From: Bathymodiolus brooksi | Taxonomy: Eukaryota; Mollusca; Bivalvia; Mytilida; Modiolidae | Assembly (NCBI GenBank): GCA_963680875.1 | Contig: OY804588.1 | Coordinates: forward strand, 59,222,369-59,286,368 | Length of the DNA stretch: 64,000 nt | Reading direction: 5' to 3' | Shown here: positions 19,901 to 29,500 of the stretch, piece after piece | Position numbering within the stretch: the stretch's first letter is position 1 | How the letters are laid out: the number at the start of each line of letters is the position of its first letter | Position numbers and translations under genes: made by a program | The notes under the pieces: generated by a model | Told to the model about the DNA's origin: nothing | What the model saw: the letters and a program-made list of their open reading frames with translations, nothing else | Databases searched by the model: none

Positions 19901-22883
19901 CAACCTCAATATCCATACATCAATGAAGTTATTATTACAGTTTGTGTAAAAACTGCCATTTTTTCCATTGAAAAGGTCAATTTTCTTTGTTCAATCAAAA
20001 TTTCAGATAATTCCCGAAATTGATACAATTTCAATAATTGTTGAATATTATAATATTAAATGTTCAAGTGTTTGGTATTATTTTGATCCTATAACTGTAT
20101 ACTACAAGGTGAAAACTATCAGCAACCCCAATTCTGACACTGGTATGAACTATGTCCTGGTTCATTAGCCCTCTACCTGGAAATTTAGTATAAATAATAT
20201 TTCAATTATGGCCCCGTATTCCATGAAAAGTCTTATTTGGATTATCAGATATGTTCTCTGTACAATTTATAAGCCAGCTTGAAGTTATTTTATCTTTTAA
20301 ACATTTAATTAGCACATTTTATACATTATTTTCATTTTTTTGTCTGAGAAAAACCTAAAATTTGACAATTTTAGCTGATTTAAGCTAACAGTTCATGCGA
20401 TTAGAAAGTCCCAAATTTTCAAAGTTATCATTTTTATTGTCACAAATCAATAAACTGTTATCTTCTACTATTATCTTAATTCATAACAGTTTTCAATGTC
20501 ACTCTCTTTTCCTTTATATACTATAATTTTACATTTGACGACTACAAATAGTGCTGTGTCCCAGTTCATGACCAACTTATTCCAAATGAAATCTTTGTGA
20601 TTTCTTTAAATTGTGTGTTTTGTGATCCTATGCATATCCAATGCATATTTGATTAACTGAATCATAATCAACAGCATCAACTTTCAGAAGTGTCATTTTA
20701 ATGATTTAAAACTCTTAATGATCTACTGAGATGCCACGATCACACCTGTAAAATAAAAATAAACATTTAAAATATGTTATACAGAATAAAAATAAAGAAT
20801 TAAAAATAATTTATCTTTTCCAGAAATAGTTTATCATACATGTACAAATGAAAAAAAGCTTTAATACAATGCACTCTTCCGACTATAAATTATCTTTATG
20901 CATATATGCTTGGTGGCAAATAGATTCTATATGAAAAATAGCATTATTCTAGAAATGTTTGCTGCATGCATCATAAATGTTCTGTCATACCAAACAAGTT
21001 TGCATACAGTAATAGTGTAATGAAAAAAATGTAATTAATTAAACTTAGCATATCACATGCACTGCCACTGATTACATTGTATATAGCCAGAATGTTAATA
21101 CATTCACATACTGTAATGTATGCATTAAGCATATATTTCATAAAGCTTCCCTAATAGCACTGAAACATAATAATTATGTTTTATAACAATTTTAATAAAT
21201 TGTTCAAAAATGTTGCATGGAAATTCATGTTACTATTTTAGTATTTAAAAACAATTGTCCTATGTATTGCTACAATATACACTAGGAACTTAATGAGAAA
21301 TGCATAAAAAGTTTTCATGTAGACAAATTTCATTTAAAACCAAAAAATATAAAAAATCTTGAACATTTCACAAAAGATCCCCCCTTTTCTAAAAATATCA
21401 AAGAATACCGGAACAACTCCTTTATATAGATGTATTAATAAATCCCGATAATTTCCGAACATCCATGATTACGTCACCAAAGCACTGCTTGGATAAAGTT
21501 ATTTATAGATTGGGAGAATTTGACAACTTTATATTGATGCTTGCCGTTTTCGCCATTTTTCGAGTAAAATAATAAAATCGTGAATTAAATCCCATCTCTT
21601 TTTCACTTATCGAAGCAAAGATATATATTTATTCAGTTCGTGTAAAGTTTCTGTGCGATTTTTGTGCATCTTTTGTTTTCAAAATTAACCCCCATTTGAT
21701 CCGGTTGAAAACGATATTTCTTTTGAGAATAAAACTATATTTTAGAAGAAGTTTTGTTACTTACCGTGCATGATTGACCTCCGTGGTCTGAATACATCAA
21801 TGCTAGATAATTATTGTATCAATTGGTAGAACAATACGTCGGTAAATTCCATTTTTCTTTGGTACAACTCTGAAATTGTCCTGGCCAAGATGGCGGAAGA
21901 CATACATTTCGGTCATGCGCCACACAACGTCCGATAACTCTTCCCGCTCAACTCTGATTGCAAAGTCGGAAAATATGGACCGAACATCCAATGATTTCCG
22001 GGAGCTATTACTGCTTATCCATTGAAACCTTGGCGGCATATCTTTAGAGGAAGGTTCAGATTATTGATATCTGACTGTTAACTTTTTGCGGAAAAGCGGT
22101 AAACGAGTTTAAAACAATGTTTGTAAACTTTTATATTTTACGTTACGATTTGACTTTTAAAAAATTCTTAACAATCGGATTGGTAAAATTAAAGACTTTC
22201 TGCAAATTTTAAGCCATGCATGAAGAATATTGGTCCAGGGATAGCTCCCGGAATTATTTTTGAAAATGGGCTGTTCGTTGACACATAAATCAAGATGGCG
22301 TCCGATTTTCTCGAAACGACTTCACTTTGGACGTTCAGTAGTAGTACCCAATCATATTTTTAATGCTTATAACTACCAAATTAATAAAGTTCTAGTTTTC
22401 AAGTTTTATCTGATATATTTTTTATCACGAAATAATAAATTTTAGGTGTTTTTCTAATGAAATGAAAAAGGTGAAAATTCGGGTTTTTCTACTTCGACAG
22501 AAAATAATAACGCTATCGACGACTACGTTTGTCCTCCCTACCAGAGGCATTAAACATTACCCAGTACAACATAAGCTCTAAGGAGCTTTTTACTAGTGTA
22601 CAATTTCTACAACATAAGAATTACCTAACGCTTTCGGGTTCTTCAAAAGGTTTCTTGTGTACGGGTTTTGGAAAAAATAACGCTTAAAATCGAATGTGTC
22701 ATGAACAAGTCCTGCGAAGATAATTTGAAGTCTTTCACATTTTTGGTGCCACAAATGTTGTGATTCAATCAATGATTTCCAAGCTTTATTCACTCTACTA
22801 TAGACAAGAAGTAAATCTCTTCCAGGAAGGAAAGATAAAATACGAATAAGACATATCTCGGGTAGTTCTGCAAGTGGAAACAT
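10848..22883 (-). CDS. F-box protein with FBA domain (FBXO2/6/17/27/44 group), five exons
   Basis: The CDS joins 22883-22625, 14225-14100, 13042-12916, 11769-11640 and 10988-10848: 783 nt, 260 aa. All junctions are GT-AG and phases agree (1, 1, 2, 0). Residues 6-49 are an F-box (LPEICLIRILSFLP...WKSLI...LWHQKC), which binds Skp1 in SCF E3 ligases. Residues about 75-260 are the FBA domain, with RNLLKNP, VTSY, EWYAARFDCG, YPPGVRFIHFRHGGKD and FWAGHYG. In vertebrates FBXO2 and FBXO6 use this fold to bind high-mannose N-glycans for ER-associated degradation; FBXO17/27/44 differ in glycan binding. Human relatives are about 255-300 aa, so the length fits. Which paralogue it is cannot be told. Introns hold SINEs, a hAT-like element and a dead LINE. 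Confidence 0.9.
11085..11185 (-). repeat. Dispersed repeat 'cattcctgatgaaggttattccag' type
   Basis: 'cgcatttctggaataagcc' and 'catcaggtatgctcaaaa' match 47870-47945 in the same sense, and 53795-53885 and 62935-63050 in reverse. It lies in intron 4 of the F-box gene. Confidence 0.6.
11246..11485 (+). other. 79-codon ORF antisense to F-box intron 4, unrecognised
   Basis: ATG at 11246 to TAA gives a peptide rich in Tyr, Pro, Arg and Thr ('ELPSYKTEFRYGTGSYSEAF', 'GDRPPITTGDRPSTRT'). It is GC-richer than its surroundings, and a donor-like GCAG|GTATGT follows just past the stop. It lies between a dispersed repeat and exon 4, so a transposon remnant is most likely. I recognise no family. Confidence 0.2.
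11640..11769 (-). CDS. F-box gene exon 4 (FBA domain)
   Basis: The acceptor is aatgttacag|GTATGC and the donor is TTTCAA|GTAAGT. It encodes 'YAARFDCGSEFDFEVKLFAE' to 'RSWFQ', matching 'FAARADCGCTYQLKVQL' of human FBXO6. Confidence 0.9.
11802..12085 (-). repeat. SINE family 2
   Basis: It begins 'gagtgagtgattgttg' and 'catggcgagaacaagtt' and ends 'gagcttgctaaccattacac' with the tRNA-like head on the minus strand. It lies in intron 3 of the F-box gene. Confidence 0.65.
12163..12588. mobile_element. hAT-like MITE with CAGGG ends and ATTCAA target duplication
   Basis: It starts CAGGGCTCACCA and ends TGGTGAGCCCTG, a 12-bp perfect terminal inverted repeat. ATTCAA occurs immediately outside both ends (12157-12162 and 12589-12594). 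CAGGG ends are usual in hAT elements, though their duplication is normally 8 bp. Next inside, 'gtgggcgacttc' and 'gtcgccctg' continue the inverted theme. Non-coding, 426 bp, in F-box intron 3. Confidence 0.8.
12628..12686 (+). repeat. SINE family 1, tail fragment
   Basis: 'tacgatataactgattgtga', then 'gtggtgttaaataccataac', is the family tail with small gaps. Confidence 0.55.
12916..13042 (-). CDS. F-box gene exon 3 (FBA domain core)
   Basis: The acceptor is ccattgtag|GAGAAG and the donor is GAATG|GTACTT. It encodes 'GEVKNWVTSYVYSSREQTID' through 'RPPLVISEW', matching human 'KKYFVTSYEMC...QLVDL...PDIVVKDW'. The Trp codon is split across the exon 3-4 junction. Confidence 0.9.
13229..13420 (-). 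repeat. SINE family 2, truncated
   Basis: 'gagtgagtgattgttactta', 'gtggagaacaagttgcattt' and 'gctgactgaagcaatattc' are the family's tail half. The tRNA-like head is missing. Confidence 0.5.
13490..13745 (-). repeat. SINE family 3 (different head, same tail as family 1)
   Basis: The tail half ('gcttaatgccactttcagca', 'atatttcagctatatcatgg') is that of family 1. The head end differs: 'gcagctgcgagtcgagtgc', 'gcgtgaaccacgccgtattg', 'caactacctaactcattgag'. A second copy lies at 37994-38254. Confidence 0.65.
13868..14062 (+). repeat. SINE family 1, head and middle
   Basis: 'gtagttggatttacaactac', 'gagttggaatcccgctcatg' (B box), 'caacattatgtgataaagtt' and 'gcgacaggtcggtggttt'; the tail is lost. 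Confidence 0.7.
14100..14225 (-). CDS. F-box gene exon 2 (start of FBA domain)
   Basis: The acceptor is ttgtttacag|ATGGAG and the donor is TATTATG|GTGAGA. It encodes D87-Y128 with 'DGVKHWSLTALSDH', matching the 'GG..W.V..LPG' region of human FBA domains. It enters and leaves in phase 1. Confidence 0.88.
14276..14336 (-). repeat. SINE tail fragment
   Basis: 'gtgtttaacaccaatttta' and 'agttatatcatggcgtgaac' fit the shared tail in reverse orientation. Confidence 0.4.
14769..14945. repeat. Foldback element with 63-bp arms and an extra internal arm
   Basis: 14769-14831 and 14883-14945 are inverted copies (agcatgttg...tatcgacct). A third copy of the inner 'caggtcgatattgttattct' sits between them (14845-14880). 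It lies in F-box intron 1. Confidence 0.8.
15181..16268. mobile_element. Foldback element with arrays of CGGCCCC motifs at both ends
   Basis: The left end has five NNTCGGCCCC-like motifs (near 15188, 15205, 15220, 15237, 15260). The right end has inverted GGGGCCAGA / GGGGTCGGAC motifs (16215-16262). The interior (15540-15970) is less AT-rich and ends with AATAAA near 15964, but no ORF of note is open on either strand. It lies in F-box intron 1. Confidence 0.55.
16269..17782. other. AT-rich intron sequence, no gene seen
   Basis: Homopolymer T and G runs near 16990-17022 and 17240. No convincing repeat family or ORF. Confidence 0.4.
17783..19111 (-). pseudogene. 5'-truncated non-LTR retrotransposon (reverse transcriptase C-terminus)
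   Basis: The minus frame is open from 19111 to 18167. It encodes the region after the RT core: 'VKPILTYGNEVWG', 'SNLAVIGELGRYPL' and a zinc-knuckle-like C-x2-C-x7-H-x4-C ('CKLCLKEVEDEIHFLLKC'). A one-base shift near 18170 breaks the last 40 or so codons, which go on in the next frame ('REQFIWLMSNEDNF'). The 3' end carries an (AATAG)n tail at 17783-17803, typical of target-primed insertion. RT catalytic core and endonuclease are missing, so it is inactive. It sits in F-box intron 1 in the same orientation as the gene. Confidence 0.85.
19112..21764. other. Very AT-rich intron sequence
   Basis: Phrases such as 'atcggttgagctgttcaaaa' and 'agccgtaaagtg' resemble old repeats, but no second copy is in the window. 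No ORF with protein character seen. Confidence 0.4.
21765..22039 (-). other. Possible alternative first exon of the F-box gene, with a 78-codon ORF
   Basis: On the minus strand a strong donor, CACG|GTAAGT, follows base 21765. A 78-codon ORF (22039-21803, 'VEREELSDVVWRMTEMYVFR') lies upstream in the same presumed exon and then stops. Just before the donor is ATG CAC G, which would splice in phase with F-box exon 2 (codons M-H-D-G-V-K). That would yield an FBA-only protein. The 78-codon ORF matches no family I know and could be a uORF or an unrelated gene piece. Confidence 0.35.
21886..21896 (+). promoter_or_regulatory. YY1-type motif CAAGATGGCGG
   Basis: An exact CAAGATGGCGG, the YY1 core found just downstream of many animal transcription starts. 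A second, CAAGATGGCGTCC, lies at 22291-22303. Both are close to the possible alternative first exon and 0.6-1 kb from F-box exon 1. Regulatory use is inferred from the motif only. Confidence 0.35.
22625..22883 (-). CDS. F-box gene exon 1 (F-box domain)
   Basis: It encodes residues 1-86 plus one base. ATG at 22883-22881 is followed directly by the F-box, and no longer upstream frame is evident. The donor is TTAG|GTAATT. It ends at 'RNLLKNPKAL', the hinge where the FBA domain begins in the FBXO2 group. Confidence 0.92.
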
Positions 22884-23429
22884 TTCCTTATTTCATTCCA
22901 CCAACGTGAAACGTCTTGGAGACGAAAATTATCTCCCCTTGTACACTTCAAATACCTAAACTCTAAAAGCCGGACCCTCTAAAGCACTACATTTGTTTTG
23001 TTTTGTTTTCAAGATCTGACAATGCTAATTATTTTTCATGTTAATTGACCAAATTCAAATTATCTTTATAAGGGAAATTTAAAATATATATTTCCAACAT
23101 TACAATATTGAAATAATAATAATAAATGAGGTCGGGTCTGTATTCATTAATCTAGAATTACAGTAACTTTTATTTACATCCGGTTGCAGGAAGAATTTCT
23201 TAATCCCTTTTACTGTCGATATCTTACTGAAAAGAAATCTTCAATTGTTGTTTAAATGTAATACATTTGTAGTATTCAGTACAATTCATAATCTCTATAG
23301 AAATGATGAAGCTCGGGGGAATTGGAGACGCTATATTACTTATTTACTCTTAGTCTTACTCTCTGGTAGCTTCAGCCTTCACGGGCTTCACCCTACATAG
23401 TACATCACTACATGTATCCAAGGTCGTAG
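22884..23429. other. Region upstream of the F-box gene
   Basis: It should hold the F-box promoter. I see no TATA box at a fitting distance and no ORF. The remainder is AT-rich. Confidence 0.35.
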
Positions 23430-24116
23430 CTTTCGAGACGATTCGGCCATAAACCAGTTCGGCCATAGTCGTTTCGGCCATACTTTTTATAATGAGATAT
23501 ATACTTAATAGCATCATTGTTTTGTAGTATTCTTAGTAATTTTCATGGTTGGAGAAAAAGGTTTTGGCACCGATATTTAAACTTAAACTAAAGTATCTAG
23601 CTGTATGAATACAATTCATTTTCAAATCAATAAAGGCATGTCGGCAAATATAAAAAGTTTTCTCAGACATGCATGGTTTTTTGTTTTAAAATTTTCTCAA
23701 ATAACAAGAAAAGTTTGCATCAGCTTGTGGTAAGCCTTTATAAAAATAACTCATATGAAGCCATTTCGTGTGTTGATAGCAATCACAAAATGCAGGAGAT
23801 AGTCAGATCAAAGAATAAATAATTGCTAATTATCATGAAGTAATGAACATAATTACATTTTATTGTCTTACAATTAAGAAGTTGATCTACAATATCTAGT
23901 TTATATTGACCATTAATCATAAAATGTTTTAAGAAAATTAATATTCCAAAATTTCATGATTGATATCAAAAAAATTATTATATATATTATATAAATAAAA
24001 TAAAACTTAAATTTTGAGCTTAGAACTTGTCAAATACCGTATTTAAATATTCCATGGCCGAATCGACTTTAATTCTATGGCCGAACTGGTAGTGTGGCCG
24101 AAACGATTATGGGTCA
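23430..24116. mobile_element. Foldback element with inverted TTCGGCCAT motif arrays
   Basis: The left end has ATTCGGCCAT, GTTCGGCCAT and TTTCGGCCAT (23440-23482). The right end has the same motifs in reverse (ATGGCCGAATCG, ATGGCCGAACTGG, GTGGCCGAAACG; 24053-24104). The interior is AT-rich and non-coding. It shares its design, but not its exact motif, with 15181-16268. Confidence 0.65.
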
Positions 24117-24310
24117 ATCCCGATTAAGGATAATTTTTAAAACAGCCAAATACTATATACAATATGTACACTAAATACCTGTACAGTGGCATCATACCTA
24201 TCCAATCACTTCGTTGTTTTTGGAAGCCTAGTCAATAGAGATCCATTCATTAAAATGTTTTCAAATCAAATCACTGGTAGTTTATCCACGAAAAATATAT
24301 ACAATAGGGA

Positions 24311-25015
24311 TCAAGTCAGCAATGCAGCTCGTCTAGTATGCAGACCGTAGCACAAAGTTCTAGTAATACGTTCAATGTCTATACGATTTTGATGTTGGAG
24401 TTTGAATATATGTCGGAGCTTTGTTGCTGAAGAATCCAATATAAGCTGCAATAAAAGTCCGTCCTGGTTAATTCTATTGATAACATTTGATCCAAAGTTG
24501 TTGGTGATGTATGTAAAGAGTATTGACAAATGTTTTTCTCTCACTTTCTCAAGGGATGGACATATCAGTAGGAAATGTTCTGTATCTTCCTTGTTACTTT
24601 TACATAACATACAAATGTCATTTGTTGTGACCCCAAATTTAGCTCTATCTGATTGTAAAGTATATGTTCGGGTGAGTAGCTTGGCTTTAATCTCAGCTTT
24701 TTTTTTTATCTCAAGTGTATTGTTTGGCACTAATTTCCAAATTTGATGTGGATTTCTGAATGGCTGCTGTTGAATGTCTAAAAATTGCATTGTTGATTTA
24801 TATTCTTTCTCAGTTGTCCATTTTTCTTTCCAAAACAGTTGGATGACATTTTTTATGGTAATTTTCCATTCTTGTTTACATGGCATACAGTGTAATAATT
24901 CTTGTGCACAAGGCAGATTATACTTTGTAAGTGTCTCAGTTAGTCTGTTGACAAATGAGTTGGTATTATTTTTTGCCATAAGCAATTGACGTTCAATTAT
25001 ACTATCTCGCCACCT
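24311..25015 (-). pseudogene. LINE fragment (reverse transcriptase C-terminal region)
   Basis: The frame is open from 25015 to 24311. It starts 'RWRDSIIERQLLMAKNN' and contains 'LLTRTYTLQSDRAKF' and a C-x2-C-x7-H-x4-C knuckle ('CMLCKSNKEDTEHFLLIC'), the usual C-terminal end of a non-LTR retrotransposon ORF2. It is a different lineage from the 18 kb copy. The RT core is missing, so it is a 5'-truncated dead copy. Confidence 0.8.
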
Positions 25016-25039
25016 CTACTGTAGGCATGGCCCATGACG

Positions 25040-25128
25040 GGGGCTCGTTACTACTGCTTTCGTAACTCCTAATGAAAGGCAATCTTCCCATGGATAGTTG
25101 GCCTTCCTAGACAGTAGTAACGAGCCCC
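25040..25128. repeat. Short hairpin with perfect 17-bp arms
   Basis: ggggctcgttactactg (25040-25056) and cagtagtaacgagcccc (25112-25128) are exact inverted copies. It abuts the 5' truncation point of the LINE fragment. Confidence 0.7.
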
Positions 25129-25527
25129 TGTGCTGTAGGCTCTTGGTCTTAATCATTGAAAATATTATTGTTGAACTTACAAATGTAACAAATGCTAATA
25201 TTTGACACTGAATAATACAAAAAATATGAAATATCGAATCTTTTCTCAGCAAATTGTGCATTCACTGTCATTAATAGACCAATGTTATATTTTATCACAG
25301 GAGTGGCTGAATAAAGTAAATAAAGGGGGAAAGTACAATAAAGTTAACCAGGAATGCTATATAAATTTGTGAAGTTTGATTTCTGGTAATGTCACCATTT
25401 GGGGAGTTGTCAAATCAGGTGTTATTTAATTACCAGCAATTTTTCTAAAACAACTCTGTAAATTTTAACTACCTTGTGACTTAGCTTTTATACATCTGTT
25501 TCAGCTGGTTTTTTTTCAAGGGGGTGT

Positions 25528-25791
25528 CATGGTTGTGATCATATGGTAGTTGGATTTACAACTACCTGTACAATTAGTGCCTATTACCACTAAAGTTGTT
25601 AGAGCTGTTCGAATGCCACTCGTGGAGAAGTGTACTCTGAGTACTCGATACAACATTATGTGATAAAGTTTGTCAGTGACTTGTGACAGGTCAGTGGTTT
25701 TCTCTGGTACTCTAGTTTCCTCCACCAATAAAATTGATTTCTACAATGTAACTGAAATATTGTTGACAGCGACGTTAAGCACCATACCCCT
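25528..25791 (+). repeat. SINE family 1, full length
   Basis: Head 'gtagttggatttacaactac', B-box-like 'gagctgttcgaatgccactc', middle 'gtgacaggtcagtggttttc', tail 'gacgttaagcaccatacccc'. It lies in the intergenic region between the two divergent genes. Confidence 0.8.
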
Positions 25792-26274
25792 GTTTTTCTT
25801 CATAACCCTTTATTCTCAAATCCTGGATCACCGTCATGTGAGGTCCGCAATTTGACTGGTTACTGGTTACAGGTACGTGCCTCCGTTCTGCAGAGCACTC
25901 TCACTTGAGATTTAAATATCTAAGTAAATAATTAAGTAAAATTTACTGTATAATAACACCAACACTGAACTCTTGCACAACTTTCTTATAATTTGTAAAT
26001 TTCAAAATCACTTTGAATAGCATTTTAAGAATGTTATTAACCTACACATCTCTATGCCACCTCCATATGAAAAGACTAATTACCAGTTTCAAACATCTTA
26101 GGAATGATTGATGGATTGTTGCTTAATGTTGAGCAAGCAGTATAAATTTATTTGAGCTACAGATGTACTTAAATGCTTAAAACTACATTTTTTTGTGCAC
26201 ATTAATTTTAAGATATCACAATCATAACACACCGAAATGTAAATAAAGTTTCTCTGTTGTAGTAATCTTTTACA

Positions 26275-26435
26275 ATCAAACCTGGACAGAGAAAAGGGGG
26301 TCTTTTGAGACAGGTGACCTCTTAAAAAAGGTTAAATTAATTCATATGAGATTTTCTATGTCAAGACAAGAAAAGGGTGACCTTTTTAAAATACAGTTGA
26401 CTGCTTAACAGAGGTGACAGGTTTGACTGTATTTT
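26275..26435 (+). repeat. Dispersed repeat 'gtgacctcttaaaa...gactgcttaacagaggtgac'
   Basis: The block order matches 55815-55965 ('ggtgacctcttaaaacaggt', 'gacaggacaagaaaagggt', 'gactgcttaatagag'). A weaker relative starts at 28405. Confidence 0.6.
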
Positions 26436-26480
26436 GAAACTTTATCATTGTTTATCATTTATTTTTCAATTTCAGTATGC

Positions 26481-26586
26481 ATGATGCCTTCTTGGAAATG
26501 TGTTTGTGGAGTAGGTTGTGTTGTAAGAACATTCCATACAGCTCTAGTGCTTGGTATTCCAACTTCATTGCTGTATAATGATTCTG
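26481..26586 (+). CDS. ZDHHC12: ZDHHC12-like exon 1 (first membrane segment)
   Basis: '[20 protein letters not shown]...SLLYNDS' mirrors human '[22 protein letters not shown]'. Another ATG at 26477 is in a different frame. The upstream tttcaatttcag| at 26475 is a good acceptor, so the exon probably begins with a few UTR bases. The donor TCTG|GTTTGT at 26587 is weak but gives the required phase 1. Confidence 0.75.
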
Positions 26587-29500
26587 GTTTGTATATATAC
26601 TTATATGGAAATATATTTTGATATACTAGATTGTTTGTAACCAGCAGCCACAGACACACAATCTTGTACAATTCTCTTTGTGTAAATTCCTGGTACATTG
26701 AATCAATAAGATTAGCAAGTAACTGATCATTATTTACAGTGTCATTTCATTGTGATATGGTTTAAGGGACCAAGGATTTAAATTTAGTATTGGAGTTATC
26801 TAAAGAAAAAGTAAGCTAAAAGCTACTCATCATTGGTAACCAACCACGGATCACACTCTGATACTCTCAGCTCATCACCCAAGGGTCAATCATGGATTAT
26901 TCATGAGTCTTTTTAAAACATTTTAATTAGTTCTGACTAACTATTTTACAGCGATTTAATTTAGATTTTTTTAAACAAAAAGAACAGGAATTCCTTGCAA
27001 ATTGAAATTATAATGGTGGAGGAACCAGTCGCAATACGCTTGTTTCGAATCATGTCAATTCCGATCATGTTCTGTCTTTTTTGTGTCTTGACGTCTGAAA
27101 TGTTTGGCAGACTACTTCCGGTGTTTACGCTATTACTGTGACAACGTCAACATATCATAGTCGTAGATGCGGTAGATTATAAGTAATTGTAATATGGAGA
27201 TGCCAAGAAAACAGCTGAGGTAAGTACTGGTGTTCGGTACCCCACTGTCTGTCTGATAGCAGAAATATGTCAAGACAGCTCGTTTTCCTTTCATGATGCT
27301 GACAGCAGTAAATAAAGAAATAAAACAAATTTAATATTAAAGAAGTAATTGTCTGTGCATTGAAGTCTTTGATACAAATAAAATAATTTAATTAATATCT
27401 GTCTTTTACAGAAAATGTAAAAAAAAATCTTTAAGTTGAGTAATGTTAAAACACCACTTATCGATTGGAGTTTTCGTTGTGTACATTGACACCGGAAGTC
27501 AAGTGCCTAACATTCCATCAAAATCATGTGGTTTGGCAGACGAAATTAAAAAGTTTTTGACGGAATGGAAATGATTCGAAACAAGCGCATTACCTGTGTG
27601 GTAATCTGTTCAATCCATGCACCTGATTGGAAATTTTGAGTGATGTTATGTTGTAATGGAGACAATGGACTACTAAATATGGATCAGTTATAGAGACATT
27701 TAAAGCAAAGATTTCATGTCAGAAACCCGGCATGGATAGAAACTACTGTTTGATTGAATTTATTGTATATATGTCATACAGTGATACATAGAAAGTTGCA
27801 AAATGTTGTTTATATGAAAAAAAGTTGATGTACAAAAAAAAAAAAAAGGGAGCAACATAGGGTCCTGTCCACAAGCACCTGTGATCGAGCCGCTGTGGTC
27901 ATGATGGTATGGTAGTTGGATTATCAACTACCTGTGCAATCAGTTGCTATCACCACTAAAGCTGTGAGTTCAAATCCCGTTGATGGTGAGGTGTGCTCGA
28001 TACAACATTATGTGATAAAGTTTGTCAGTGACTTGCGGCAGGTCGGTAGTTTTTTTCGAGTACTACCAATAAAACTGACTACCATGATATAACTGAAATA
28101 TTGTTGAAAGTGCATTAAAAACCATAATCATAACCCACCATTTATTTAGGCAGTAAATGTATTGATTGCAGCATAATAATATTTTCAGTGTTGAAGAAAG
28201 CTTTGGTTGATTTAGAAGATCCAGTGTATGGTATTGGCTATGTAATTGTTGTTGTATTGTCCTTGGTTATGTACTACATGGCCTGTTTAGTAGATCCTGG
28301 ATATGTTCAAAAACAAAAGGTAATATTGTGCAACATTTGTGAATTTTTTTTATATTACATGATCTGTTTTGTGGAATAAGAATATGTTAAAAAACAAAAG
28401 GTAATATGGTCAACCCTGTATTATGAGACCTTCCAAGGCAACAGTGAAATACAGGTTTCATTAATATGAATTGCACAGTAAAGGGGAATCAAAATCAAGG
28501 TAACATAATATTTTTCCGTAATAGAGAAGGTCACAAAAGCAAGTTTGACTGTATTGTATAACATAATATGCTAAGAAAATAAGAAAAGAAATTTTTTTCA
28601 AGATATTTTTTTTGTTGATATTCTGTATTTTTTTTTCAAAAAGAATTGGAAAATAATCTGTTTAGATGTAATTTGCCCAAAATTGTATTAGCCTTTCATA
28701 CATTGATTTTCTGAAGAAATTTCTACTGATAATTTCAAGCATAACATTTTTATTGTTTAGTTTGTTTTGTTTTGATTATTCCATTTTTGTCATAGTGTAC
28801 CACACATAAAATTAATTTGAAAAAAAAACAAGAAGACAAAGTGATAACAAGAAAGTGTTAAGAAATGCACTGGAAAAAAACAGTTGATATTTAACAGAAC
28901 AGATATGCATTTTCAATTTTATTGAAACTGAGATCATAATATTGAAAAACATCTGTTGAAAGAAATGTTTATTGTTTTTATGCCCTGCATGTATGATTTT
29001 GGTTAGTTGGTTACTTTTTCTGAAAACCACAAATTCAAGCATCCACAAAAAAACAGGTTTAGGTTTATGGTCTTTAATGCCACTGTCAACAATATTTCAG
29101 TTATATTGTGGTGGTCAGTTTTATTTGTGGAGGAAACCAGAGTACTGACAACTTTATCACATAATGTTGTATCAAGTACACCTCGTCATGAACGGGGTTA
29201 GAACTCACAACTTTAGTGGTGATAGGCACTAATTGCACAGGTAGTTTTTCAGTTTGTTCATTTGGCTGCCCCTCTTCAATTTGTGAATGCAACTCCTCTG
29301 AGGTCTTTGGTCCGATAGTTTTAATATTTGGTAGAATGATTTGTCATGATGTGTAGTTGACTATATTATTTTACGGGGGCATATTGTCCTTTGGACACAG
29401 TAGATTTTTGTTGAAAAATTTGGGTAATTTTGGTATAGCTTTGGGGCTGGGAAATCATTTCTTGCAATGTATAGTGTAAATAAAATGTTTACTAAAGGCA

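Noticed and set aside
27194..27219. ATG GAG ATG ... GAG|GTAAGT as the first exon of ZDHHC12
   Set aside because: It leaves two bases where exon 2 needs one, and it lacks the first membrane segment; 26481-26586 fits both phase and homology.
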